A stretch of DNA of 64,000 bases from Lutraria lutraria. Taxonomy: Eukaryota; Mollusca; Bivalvia; Venerida; Mactridae. The notes beneath the pieces were generated by a model. It searched no databases. It worked only from the letters and a program-made list of their open reading frames with translations, and had not been told where the DNA came from. The translations under genes were made by a program, and so were the position numbers. The DNA lies in assembly GCA_964023205.1 (NCBI GenBank), contig OZ026835.1, positions 16,326,414 through 16,390,413 on the forward strand, given 5' to 3'. Below are positions 1-10,680 of this stretch, piece by piece (the first letter of the stretch is position 1; every line of letters begins with the position of its first letter).

Positions 1-52
1 ATTTGAATATTATTTCGTCTACATTTGTCGTAAAGCTGTAATTGAATGTATG

Positions 53-1167
53 CACTGGGGGCTAACTACGTCAAAGCGTAGCGCACTTCTCAACGAAGTC
101 ACGTCTATGATATTCTACGACAAAACGGCCATTTACAAATAAATTAAAGCAAAACAAAGGTGAACTCTTATTATATATTATCTTTATCAGGATTAATGCG
201 TTTTATTCTTGCCAAATGGTAAGTAAAAGTATTTTATGACGATTATACGACATTTATAATAAAAGTATAGTCTAAATACTAGCTATTTCGCTATATATAT
301 ATGCCACGATGATGTATTTAACAAAATTCACTGACAGAAGCATTTTCTTACCTCTCAAGTGTACAAATCCCTGATAAAACGTATGTAAATACATCTTTGA
401 ATACAAAATATATTATCTTAGGCTCAAAGTGGTAATTAAATCTTCATTCAGAACATTTTTTGTACATTTCAAACGTATAAGTATCTCACAGAGTATGTAG
501 AAATTTCTATACGAAGTACAGTTTAATTGTATCAGACTCTCAACGAAGTCCTTTATTGTTTTATTATGTCAAACACGCAGTAGTTCCTAATGTCAGAGTC
601 AGTTTGGAAGTGCATAGGCTGTAGCGATGGAAACGCTGCGGAGAGTCTCATTCGAGTGGAAATCGCAGACTGATAACAAAGTTTGCTTAAAAATAGAACG
701 TTTAACATAAAAGTAGAGATATTTCTACAAGTTCTAACAAAATTTCTTTTTGATTCATAGGAAAGGTTAAACGTATATTTTGTTGCATACATCATCGTTA
801 CAAGTGTATTCAGCGAAATAGCTAATATGTAGACTACATTTGTATAATAAATGGCGTATAATCATCCTAATATACCCAGTTTTACATGTGTAATGTTGTT
901 AAATACATCATCGTGACAAGTGTATTTAGCGAAATAGCTAATATTTAGACTATATTTTTATAATAAATGGCGTGTAATCATAATAAAATGCTTTTACTTA
1001 CCATTTGGCAACAATAAAACGCATTAATCCGGATAAAGATAATAAATGATAAGAGTACACCTTTGTTTTGCTTTATTTTGTTCATAAATGGCCGTTTTGT
1101 ATTAGATTATCATAGACGTGACTTCGTTGAGAAACGCGCTACGCCTTTACGTAGTTAGTCCCCAGTG
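53..1167. mobile_element. Foldback DNA transposon with ~275-bp inverted arms and 5-bp target duplication
   Basis: Arms at 53 to about 330 and about 890 to 1167 are reverse complements over most of their length. The tips read CACTGGGG and CCCCAGTG. Direct repeats GTATG at 48-52 and 1168-1172 flank the element. The paralogous segment near 2283 carries an uninterrupted gaatgtata site, which acts as an empty site and supports a clean insertion with a 5-bp duplication. The right arm holds a partial tandem copy of itself (about 786-870 against 895-985). No transposase is visible in the ~560-bp interior, so the element is non-autonomous. The superfamily is not certain. Confidence 0.8.
599..669 (-). 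CDS. Possible terminal exon for the CCP gene (speculative)
   Basis: On the reverse strand 'tttgttatcag' at 670-672 could serve as a 3' splice site. A phase-1 entry then reads 22 codons starting CDFHSNETLRS and stops at TGA (599-601). Two AATAAA signals follow at 552-565, about 35-50 nt downstream of the stop. The phase matches the phase-1 end of the CCP exon. The exon would lie inside the foldback element. The peptide is not recognised and a chance match is quite possible. Confidence 0.2.
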
Positions 1168-1616
1168 GTATGATATATCCCAAATTTGAATTGATTCACT
1201 TAACACAAATCATAAATGACAAACACATTCCACCATTACTGTCCATTTCATTACTTCGGATATTTGTTTAGAATGTATTTAACGAAAGTTATTGGAATTA
1301 TTCTTTCATTGACATTGTTACTATTTATATAATACAGGTGGGTCTGTTTATATCTATAACTTATTCGAGAGTTTTGTAAAGTTACATTTATATTCTTATT
1401 ACATGACTCGAACATAATCAGTTAATGAATATACGTCAATTTAATCGGGACGCCGTTATATATGCCATTTTGAGATTAAACATTTGTTTTCAATGTCTAA
1501 GAAATTATCTTACCTTAATAAACATTTGCCCAATGCAATAAAATGACAAAATAGTTAAGATTATCAAAATAAATGGTCTTAAAAAATAACATTCATGCAT
1601 TAACTAATGTTACTTC

Positions 1617-1945
1617 TTGAAAGCGAATCGTACAGAACTAATTTTGTAAACAGGAAACACATTATATTGTTAAATGTAATTTCACTTAAGCAATTTCTTT
1701 CATGCGTTATCTTGAAAGTTAATCGTACAAAACTAATTTGTCAAATGGAAGCCCATTATGTGGCTAAATGTATTTTTACTTAAACAATTTCTTTCATGCA
1801 TTATTATTGTCTTACAAAGCGGAATTCATTCATTCATCCTTGACAGTAAATCGTAAAAACTAATTTATAAACAGGAAACCCATTAATATTATGGTTATAT
1901 ATACTCTAATTTAGTAATTACTTTCATGCATTATTATTTCTGTAA
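1617..1945 (+). repeat. Three degenerate ~90-130 bp tandem repeats
   Basis: Three successive blocks begin near 1617, 1709 and 1839. Each carries 'aaTCGTAnAnAACTAATTT', then 'aGGAAnCcCATTA', then 'TTTCATGCaTTATTA'. They lie just downstream (in minus-strand sense) of the CCP exon, within the duplicated segment. No coding content is seen. Confidence 0.6.
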
Positions 1946-1958
1946 AAAAATTATTTAC

Positions 1959-2135
1959 TTATTAGTGCACAATTGAAGTTCGTTGACGACCATGAACCAT
2001 TTTCATTACACTGAATATTATCATTTCCACTAGCATTATACCCAGTTTTACATGTATATGTTACGTTTGTTCCGTATGATGTAGTGTTTATCGGTGAATG
2101 GTGAGCGTTGGCAATTAGTGGTACATTAACGCAGT
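1959..2135 (-). CDS. CCP (Sushi) domain exon
   Basis: The reverse strand has acceptor 'ttatttcag' and donor GTAAAT with an open 177-nt exon between. The translation starts (x)CVNVPLIANAHHSP and ends WSSTNFNCALI. Spacing of the four cysteines, the aromatic Tyr before Cys2, the Gly-Tyr after it and the Trp before Cys4 match the CCP consensus throughout. It is too short and too far from an ATG to appear as a normal open reading frame. Confidence 0.8.
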
Positions 2136-5100
2136 CTGAAATAATTATATAGTTATGTTCTATACAGGTTATACCTTATGATGAAGATACATGGTGAGAC
2201 GCAAAGCCAGACAGAGTATACATAGACCATGCATTTGAATAGTATTTCTTCGAACATTTGTCATAAAGCTGTAATTGAATGTATAATATATACCGCATTT
2301 GACTTGATTCACATAGCACAAGTCATAAATATCAAACACTTTCCACCATTACTGTCCATTTCATTACTACATATATGTTTTTTAGAAAGTATTGACTGAA
2401 AAAAGTCGAAGACTTCTTCATTGACACTGTCGCTATATAGATAATGCATGTGTGTGGGGTTGGGAGGGCTTGTATAGCTATCTTGAAGAGGTAGATTTTT
2501 GGTCGTGACATTATGTGACAATTTAAAGGGTACCATTTAAGAGGTTTTACAAGGTTTTAGGGTTAGCGTTAGATCTCAATTAGTTGTCTATAAATCATTG
2601 CCAGTCATTTCCCAGTCAATGCCAGTTGTTTGTATGAGATTAAACATTTGTTTTCAATGTTTACGAAATTAAAGTACTTCAATATGTAATAATGAAATAA
2701 AATTATAAAATAGTTCAAGACAATCAAAGTAACTTGTCTTACAAAACGAAGTTCATAGATTTATTATAAAATGTTATTTCTTGAAAGTTAACTAGAATTA
2801 CCAAGTATTGATTGAAAACAATTGAGAAAGCAATTTTCCGAGGGCATCTTGCCCGTTTTGAATAACATGTTTACACTCTTTGTTAAACTACTTTTTTTGG
2901 GGGGGGCGGTCGCCTAGATATGCGGGATTGACTGATTAAATGTATTGATTGATATTTTTGGTATATTTTCATCCCTTATTGACACAGACAGAATTTTCAA
3001 TATGCATGCAATTTAAGCATAATGAACTCACTTCTTTGAATCGATGATTTCAAAAGCATAGGCTTAGTACTGAGTACATCTTTATGGGTGCACGAGTATA
3101 AACTGGACGATATAAATTCATGGCAAAACGATTTGCTCAATCTTGAAAAGATAAACAAAATATCATAAATAAAACATATTTTTAAACGTACGAGATGCTG
3201 TTGTTGCAATTTCCGGTGTGGTTGTCGCGATTTCATCTTCGTTTTCAGTATCTGTTGCTTGTAGCGACTTCGTTTGCTAAATATAAAAATATCATTATAT
3301 ATCTATTTCTTAGTATCAAGAACGTACGAATAACAGTGCTGTGTAGGATAAAATCAACACTGAACGTGACAACTGCGTATATATTGGCATTAATTTTGTT
3401 TTCTCCTATCAAACAAACAACATTAAAATGGCAACAATCTGTTCTGGAAAGATTTTTCTGATAGTGATACATATGTACATGTATATGATATTTTTGTAAA
3501 AGATCTTAAAACGTAACACAAACTATCATGCAGTACAGGCGAGTAATCGTTTGCTTTATTGTAAGATCCTGTGGGATAAGAAAAATGCAACATCACATAT
3601 TTTCACTAGAACCACAAGATCAGCTATATGAGACTTGTTTGTTTTGATATGGTTGTAAATATTACATTATGTCATTTACTTGTTAAATGAATTACAATTA
3701 CGTACTAATACTGTTTTAAGGATTTTGTAAAATAATTCAAAATTTAATTTGAATTACTTCATACAACAAGAACAAGTTCAGGAATAACTTCTCAATTCAT
3801 ACTGATAGATTTAGATGTATGTATAAAATAAGTTTTCATTCATGATAATTCTAAATATTAATATCATTGTATGCATTAAGCTATTTTAGATGTAATAAGG
3901 AATGTGGCATTATACATATACTTATAAAGAACATTCATCGGTCGAAACGTATCAAAATATATTCCCTCAAACCAATCAACCTTAATCCCACCAACACAAA
4001 AGATGGAGGACAGAACTAAGTATCTCGGAGGATACCGCCTGGGTGTTAAATCAGTTTTAAGGGGGCCAATCCAATATCATCATGATTTATATTTACATTT
4101 GACAGAAGTACCTAAAGTGATTTCAAGTAAAAATCGATTCATTGTTCAAAGCTTTTAATGTACTACTTTTATGATGAACTGTAAGAGTAACTTCTTGAAT
4201 GTTGTTGTCAATCATTATGGTTAAAATGTCCACCGGTCGACTAATAGCATGCACATGGCAGTTCTTAAAATACGCAGAATTTGTAAGCCCAAACATTTGT
4301 TAAAGCATTAAATACTCTGTCATGACAAACAATAGACTTAACTGACATCACTACATATTTTAGGTCATTCCCTGTCCCTCACAAAATATGTGATTGTAAA
4401 ATTGTTGAAGACTATGATTGTATTTTTCCACTACGCATCATTTCAGTGTTTGAAAAAGGCCAACAAATGCATGTATGTACATAATTATCGTTTTTATTAA
4501 AGAATTTGGCCTCGTTTCTAAGATATACTGAGAGTTACGTGCTATTCGATTATAGTCACATCTGGCATGTCAGAAAAAGCCAACATGTACTTGATTCTTT
4601 CTTGTCGTTTTTGCTCAATGTGTACACTACGGTAGCGCTATGTACTGACCTGTGTTATTCTGCTCGGGGCATTATGGGTATTTGGAGGAAGTACTTACAA
4701 AATGGAAATTATAAACAATAACATAGCGTGACAGACCGTATGGTACACATTGGAGCCAAGCGTACTTCAACATTGCGTTTCATTGAATAATTAGTGTTAT
4801 TGACGAAAGCACAAGAATAGAAATGGTACAACGTATTCATTTTACATAACTAAACAAATTTTGTTAATAACATACAACCGATATGGTTGTTTTGACATTT
4901 TTAATCCTTCCGCGGAACTATACTTTAGCGTATGTGTAACTATCTAAATGTAGATAGTAATCAGTTTTATGTATAGAGGTTAGGCCACACCAATTTGATA
5001 ACTTGTTCATCGGATTTGCCGCTCGCTTTTTATCAGAATTAGAAAAATAATATTATTTTTTGTTTTTTGCTTCCGACCGCTTGCTCGTGCCGACATCTTT

Positions 5101-6711
5101 AAAAAAATCCGGAACGGTACGGTGTCCCGGATTTTATCACTACAAAATTATATTCTGCGGTGTTGCTCCATTATATATGCGGCTCTCTTTACGATACCGA
5201 GATAGTATAATATCGTAGCTGATTTTTTAAATGAATTTATTCGGTAATTCCGAATGTTTAAACCTAAGAATGTTAATTGCACGCGATATCATAGACAATC
5301 AGAAACACGTCAATTATCGTAGATAAGACCATAGAAATTATGAGTAGCGATGAATAGGAATACGGGTGACGTTAGTTCCCAAGATGGTAGCGCTCGTGGC
5401 CTAGTTCAACTGTTTGTGACGACGAGACTCTTTCGATTTTGCCCAGCCTTCAGAAACTGAATATTTAATTTGTTGTGTGTGGGAAAATCACACATTAAAA
5501 CCCGTTTGGAAAACGAAACTGGTGCAATGGTGAATAACTGCCGGTGTCATGGTAAAAATCGCCTATTCTCGAAAATTCGCTTTTCAAATAATCTGAGTTT
5601 ACATGACACGTCACCGAAACGTTGACAAGTTAAACTTAAACCAACTTTCGTTAGCCCATGATACCCATTGTAAAGAACGATTTAGAATAGCACTGTTCAG
5701 ACGGTAGTTGTACACGGAGTGGCTAAAGTACGTTGACATCGGTTATCAGTAGTCAAATTAACATGCAAAGTAAAATTTTAAGTTCAATATTAAAAATGTG
5801 ACTTTTGACACAGAATTTTATGGCACATTCACACAGATTATTGTTATTTCTATCGATTTAAGTATACCAGTATACTGAAGATATCTTAGAATATTTGGTG
5901 TGGGTCTATCCTTCACTCATGGTTCTAGTTTATATAGGAATAATGGTAAATTCTTTTAAAACATGTCTCCAAAATTAAACAGTTATAATATTGTGTCCAA
6001 GTTGTGTACAGTGTCATTCCAGTGATAGATCCAGTATACAATATTATGTCGTTTTATCTTAGTAATTGTAACAAGAATATGGTATACATGGTATTGTTCT
6101 GTAAGTTTAATCTATTTTTTGTGTGTTTCTTTATGGGTGATTTATCAATTTTCATATAAAAAAGAATAGAATAAAGACATTAAAAGTGTTTTCACTGGTA
6201 AACCTAAGGGTTATTGAAACTAATAAAAATACAGATTCTATATTTGCTTGATCACATGCTTGTTTGAAATAGAAAAGCTTTTTTTTCGCTTGTTTTGAAA
6301 GAAGGAAAATAAAAAAAAATATTAAAATTATTTTTTCGCTCGCTCGCTCGCTCGGTCAAATTGGAAAAGTAAAAAATAATATCAATAAAAATATTTCGCT
6401 CGCTCGCTTGCTCTTTTCAGAAAAAAAATCCGATGAACAAGTTATTAAATTGGTGTGGCCTTAGACAAACGTAGTGACGTCACGCTATGTATAGAACGGT
6501 TTTTGCTTGCCAAATTTGTAATTTGTGACGTGATTCGATATGTTTAATTTCAACCCAGTTGTAACATAACCATGAAATTGTATCCAATTATATTTTCGTT
6601 TCAATATCGTTGAATAATTTCAAAGAAGTTAGTACAATTATATAATATGTAATACAAACTTACCCAAAGTAATAAGAAGCATATAACACCAAGTCTCATT
6701 TTTGTTCCCAT
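1959..6711 (-). CDS. Secreted Sushi/CCP-domain protein, 5' exons (partial gene)
   Basis: Three exons join in phase. Exon 1 (6664-6711) encodes a 16-residue start, MGTKMRLGVICFLLLW, with a basic then hydrophobic signal-peptide profile; its donor is GTAAGT, phase 0. Exon 2 (3192-3276) encodes a Thr-rich, acidic linker of 28 residues; acceptor atatttag, donor GTACGT, phase 0 to 1. Exon 3 (1959-2135, 177 nt, phase 1 to 1) is one complete CCP module: four cysteines in the order Cys, YTCKTGY, IQC, FNC, with a G-S-W-S before the last Cys and N-x-T/S glycosylation sites. The 1-1 phase and length are typical of CCP exons. The product should be extracellular or membrane-anchored; CCP modules mediate adhesion or complement-like binding. 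The gene continues past 1959, probably beyond the window's left edge. The start codon could also be the in-frame ATG 12 nt downstream (6699). Splicing is inferred. Confidence 0.65.
3280..4979. other. Intron 1 of the CCP gene, left part; no gene seen
   Basis: AT-rich sequence between the linker exon and the Harbinger-like element. Short open frames on both strands near 3195-3472 and 4506-4721 lack recognisable domains, and splice structure is better explained by the CCP exons. No transposon ends were recognised. Confidence 0.5.
4983..6460. mobile_element. PIF/Harbinger-like non-autonomous element (TTA target duplication)
   Basis: The ends are inverted repeats identical at 34 of 35 positions, beginning GGCCACACCAATTT. 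They are flanked by TTA at 4980-4982 and 6461-6463, the 3-bp TWA duplication typical of PIF/Harbinger elements, whose termini also often begin GGC/GGG. Subterminal zones carry repeated CGCTCGC / GCTCGCTC blocks (about 5022-5090 and 6335-6412). The ~1.2-kb interior shows no transposase. The element sits in intron 1 of the CCP gene. Ends and duplication are seen; the superfamily is inferred. Confidence 0.75.
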
Positions 6712-6879
6712 GCTCGATGTTTTTGTTATGAATCGGTCCGCTTCATTTCTGTCACATAAAATAGAATAAACCAAAGTCAACAAGTTATGATTCAATAATA
6801 TACAATAATCTTTTGCTGCAAATGAAGCAGATTATGTCAAGAATTTATAAGGTTTGTTTGTTTGTTTCATCGGGTTTAA

Positions 6880-7025
6880 CACCTAAATCCCATCGAACAC
6901 GTCTGGGATATGCTGCAGAGAGCGATATCTTCAAGCGTCCTGTCCAGCCAACAATCACCAGACAGCTCAGATTGGCTTTTCCGTAAAAATGGACTCGAAT
7001 TCCACAATTTAAGATTGGACGGCTC
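6880..7025 (+). pseudogene. Tc1/mariner transposase C-terminal remnant
   Basis: In one plus-strand frame the text reads HLNPIEHVWDMLQRAISS. That is the signature around the last catalytic acid (Glu of the D,D34E triad) in Tc1-family transposases (NPIE-H-WD). The frame stays open for about 45 codons but the rest is not clearly conserved and no upstream catalytic Asp motifs were found. This is a short decayed fragment lying just upstream of the CCP gene's signal-peptide exon. Confidence 0.75.
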
Positions 7026-7029
7026 ATCA

Positions 7030-7800
7030 GAAGCATGAGGAGTCAATGTCAGACTGTTTTTTACGCACGAGGACATCAGGCTCGATACTAAACACAAAAG
7101 TTAGCACTTTTGCTCATTTTCCGCAAAGTGTCTACTCTTCCCCATACATACCCATAAAATGTCTAATTTTGATCCTGTCCTCATTTCAACGCTCGTTACG
7201 CTCGAATGGTTTAATCTATTCTACATGTTGCACTCATGATAATCTGGTATCTTTAAAAGTAACCAAAATTCATATCTTATATATGTAATCCAAAATCGAC
7301 GATAATGCCATACAGAACAAAAAGTGATCCTTATCAAATTTTGAGTAGTATATTTCCAGAATGCCGTAAATCATGTCACCAGGATTATGAATGAACTTTA
7401 GTGTGGATAAATACTTAATTATTATACATGTTAGTTTTACAGTTTAAATTGCCAAAATATTTCCGTGCTTCCAAAATCAACAGAATCCTGCTATATATCT
7501 CCAACATTTATCAAAAAGTCTGCAATGTGTACTTATACAACAAGTGGTACTATTATTCAACGCGGATGAGAGGTGTCACTATTTTGTCGCTACAAAAAGT
7601 GGTGTATACCTATAGGAACTCTGTTCCTAAAAAAGTTTTAATCGGTTGATTTAATGCTTATAACTTTTTCTTTGAGCATGTCTTCATGTATGTGATATTA
7701 AATTCTGCATAAGTTGAGTATACAAAGGGACGGGTAATGCAGACTATATACTAGTATGCAAATTGCTGAACTACATTTGGTGATCAGATAGGGAAATATA
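7030..7800. other. Non-genic stretch
   Basis: Small open frames occur on both strands at about 7046-7288 and 7428-7649, without domains, plausible splice sites or coding bias. Nothing further was recognised. Confidence 0.5.
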
Positions 7801-7802
7801 AA

Positions 7803-7920
7803 TCAAAGTACTGAAAGGACATGGAACGGGAACAACTTTAATAATTGCATGGCGGGTGTAGAAAAGCGTAGTACTTTGGTCTGCATCAGAATTCATGTGC
7901 GAACTATCGTTCGGTTTTTA
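7803..7920 (+). repeat. Dispersed repeat, copy 1 (related to 10508-10680)
   Basis: It shares 'TCAAAGTACTGAAAG', 'GGGAAC-A-TT', 'TGGCGnnTGTAG-AAA-CGTAGTACTTT' and 'GCATCA-AATTCATG' in the same order with 10508-10680. The first and last blocks (CAAAGTACT, AGTACTTTG) are inverted relative to each other, suggesting a small inverted-repeat element. Family unknown. Confidence 0.55.
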
Positions 7921-7991
7921 AAACTCGGCCCAATACCTCACCCTACAAAAAATGAACTTTTGACCGCTTTGTAGTTCCGAACAACAGCAGA

Positions 7992-8324
7992 ACCTTCCAT
8001 GTTTTGATAATACTTCTTATTTCATCTTTAATTCAATGTCATTTTGACTATGCTTTCTCTCTTTGGTTTCATGGTCTTACTAAAAAATCGGAGGATATGT
8101 TACAGGTCACCCAAAACAAATTAATCAGGTTTGCCCTAAATTTAGAGCATATGTCTCATAAATGGATTACGTTTAAACTACTAAATAGACTGCCAGTTTG
8201 TAAAAGACTTGATCAAAAATCTCTTTGTCATGTATTTAGAATAAAAAATGATCTAGCTCCACATTATTTGAAAGAACACTTTGTTGCTCAGAATACTAAA
8301 AACATCACTTTAATCAATGCATGA
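7992..8324 (+). pseudogene. Non-LTR retrotransposon (LINE) reverse-transcriptase C-terminal fragment
   Basis: An open frame of about 106 codons reads SSLIQCHFDYAFSLWFHGL, then EDMLQVTQNKLIRF, then LPVCKRLDQKSLCHVFRIKN and APHYLKEHF. This order (L-x-H-F-D-Y, then Q-N-K-x-x-R, then the leucine-rich L-P-V/F-K/N-A-P-Y-L segment) is that of the region after the catalytic domain in jockey/CR1/Rex-like LINEs. No YxDD catalytic motif lies upstream and no endonuclease is present, so it is a 5'-truncated relic. The following AT-rich sequence up to about 8850 may be its 3' untranslated region. Confidence 0.75.
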
Positions 8325-8953
8325 TTTTAAAAATCAAATTTAAGCTCACGCTTTAGAAACTAGCACTTTATTATTATCTCATTATAATTTCAGTCATGTC
8401 TAAAAAAAATTATCATTATAACAATTATCATTATCTGTGATTACAGTCATAACATCTGTGATTATATTTATATTTAAGTGTAAAAACCATCTCTTTTATT
8501 ATTGGGACCACAACGGAAACTTGGAAAATTGAAATTTACTCTTGTGTTATCTCAGAGATACATGAGATTGACATGGTGTTATTATTTTATGTATGTTTTG
8601 ATAAAAAAATAGATATGTCCAGTCATCTTAAAGGTTATTAATCTTATGTTCACTTTTATTTATTCTTTTATTTATCGTTTTTATTTTTTGTATTTATGCC
8701 ATTTGCTTGAAAAACGTATTCTGACTAAATATCATTATTCCCGATGTAAAGCCCTTTTTCTTGTGCTTTTCTAGACTCGGTAGTTGGGATGGGGACAGTA
8801 AAAAGCGTCCCTGTGAAATTTATTCCGATGTAAGGGTGAGGTTTGGCTTAAGAAATCGATTTACCCCAGCTGTTGTTTTGTTGTAGACAATTTCAAAATG
8901 GTACGCGTAGAATATTACGTATTTTTTATAAATGTGCCGCATTCTGCATGATG

Positions 8954-9000
8954 TTGGGTGACTGTTGGTGTTGGGTGACTGTTGGTGTTGGGTGACTGTG
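8954..9000 (+). repeat. 17-bp tandem repeat, about 2.8 copies
   Basis: The unit TTGGGTGACTGTTGGTG is repeated exactly twice and then partially. It is a simple local array with no coding context. Confidence 0.9.
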
Positions 9001-10507
9001 AGTAGAACTAATTACCTCACAATTAAGTTACTGTGTTATGGTTGGTGCAATCTGTTTCTATTTTGAGCACATCGTGTGCTTGTGTTTTGTGCTATGATAG
9101 TTTGTCTGCGGCTTTTAGGCTATTCTGTAAGAAATGGCAGATTGCAGTTCTATTTTCATTGCCTAAATATACGTCTTCACTTTTTACTATCATATAAAGC
9201 TACAGAATGCATACACTAACAAGCTATTCTTGGGTTATATATATACCAAAAACAGAAACTATGCATGCAAACGGTAAACAATTTGCACACTACTCTAATT
9301 ATATTTTTTTTTCAGTAATACAGATAAAACCAAAGTACTTACATGTCTATCAGATTAAAGTTAAAAATGTTTTCTAAAAATCCTAATAATCCAATTTAGG
9401 TCATTACTTCTCTATTATAACATATAAATATTTCTAAATATCTTCACATAAATGGGGTTTTTAAAACTTCCTTAATGTACTGTATATCAACACACCTTTT
9501 ACACGAAATTGATGTCGTAAATATAGATAACAGTTATCGCAAGTTGGTTTGTTTTAACTTGTTCAAGATATGATTATCAGTAAACAATCTGGCATATTTG
9601 TCATCTAGCCGATATGTAACTTATCAGAATCTAGCCTGCTTTTGTAAAATCCACGTAATATGTTTAAGAAGCACTCATTTCAATTATAGTTGATGTTTAA
9701 ACTTTTAAACCAAATAACCTACTGCACTTTTTGCATTTAACTTAAATATATATCATGCGTCGTCATTGTGATAATATTGCACTTTTTGGAATGTAAGATT
9801 TGTGTAAACATGAAGTATCCAAGGAAGTCTGTATATGCATGTATATATATATATGAGTAAATTAATACGTCTAATTAGGGAGAAACACTCATGAACGTTT
9901 CCGGGCCCAATAACTGATTAACACAAGAAGTCAATATGAATGAACTTGTTGCTTTCTGGTGGTAATGATTTCCTTCCTACGTGCATTTAGATAATATTTG
10001 TTCTTATTTGGGTGCGGTTTCAGATATCGTATATAAATTATACATATTAAATCTTATGGACACATTGCCTTTACAAGACGTTCATTTTATCAGTGTAGCG
10101 ATTGTAACAGTAGTCTTTTAATTTCACTCTCTCTATGTTTAATAATTGAGAAATTACTGTGTTTAATTTGATTTTATGTTAAAGATACCGAGGCACCGTG
10201 TCTAAAGACACATTTTCTGAAACAGGGGTTTGTAAACCATCCTCGCTGCACTTGCGTGGCTTCAATTGTCTATTGTATCCAACCTCTGACTTATTTGGGG
10301 TTGCTTGGCAGTAGCTTGCGAATAGAATGTGGTTAGTACTGCTTAAGGTCTAAATAAATTCCAGGGAAGCTGGTTAGGGTAACTGCAGTCACGATATGAC
10401 TGAAATAATGTTGAAAATCCGATGGGATAAAAATAGATCAAACAAATTTAATTGCCCAAGTGTAATATATATCTACCAGTACTACTCCGTCCCCTCATTC
10501 TCTAAAA

Positions 10508-10680
10508 TCAAAGTACTGAAAGTACTGACGGAAACTGACTTACATAGAGTTGCATTGCAACATGAAATGGGAACTAGTTCAACATTTGCGTGGCGAATGT
10601 AGCAAAACGTAGTACTTTATATTCCGCATCAAAATTCATGCGCGTCGAGCGAGTGACGGCTATAGTAAGCTGAACAATCG
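10508..10680 (+). repeat. Dispersed repeat, copy 2 (related to 7803-7920)
   Basis: Same ordered blocks as the copy at 7803, with a longer middle part. It is followed by 'GCGCGTCGAGCGAGTGACGG', which is unusually GC-rich for this region and absent from the first copy. Confidence 0.55.

Larger units (their letters stand above)
1..2810. repeat. Local segmental duplication (two ~0.6 kb copies flanking a CCP exon)
   Basis: Bases 1-52 plus 1173 to about 1620 match 2231 to about 2810, with many substitutions and small indels. Shared landmarks are 'cataaagctgtaattgaatgtat', 'ccaccattactgtccatttc' and 'gagattaaacatttgttttc' (quoted in short pieces). The left copy is split by the 1115-bp foldback element at 53-1167; the right copy is not. 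A CCP-domain exon (1959-2135) lies between the copies, so the duplicated unit probably included a CCP exon, and a sister exon is expected just left of base 1. Homology is seen directly; the exon-duplication reading is inference. Confidence 0.75.

Noticed and set aside
553..795. 80-codon minus-strand frame inside the foldback element
   Set aside because: No transposase or known domain; the alternative phase-1 reading from 669 was considered instead as a speculative terminal exon.
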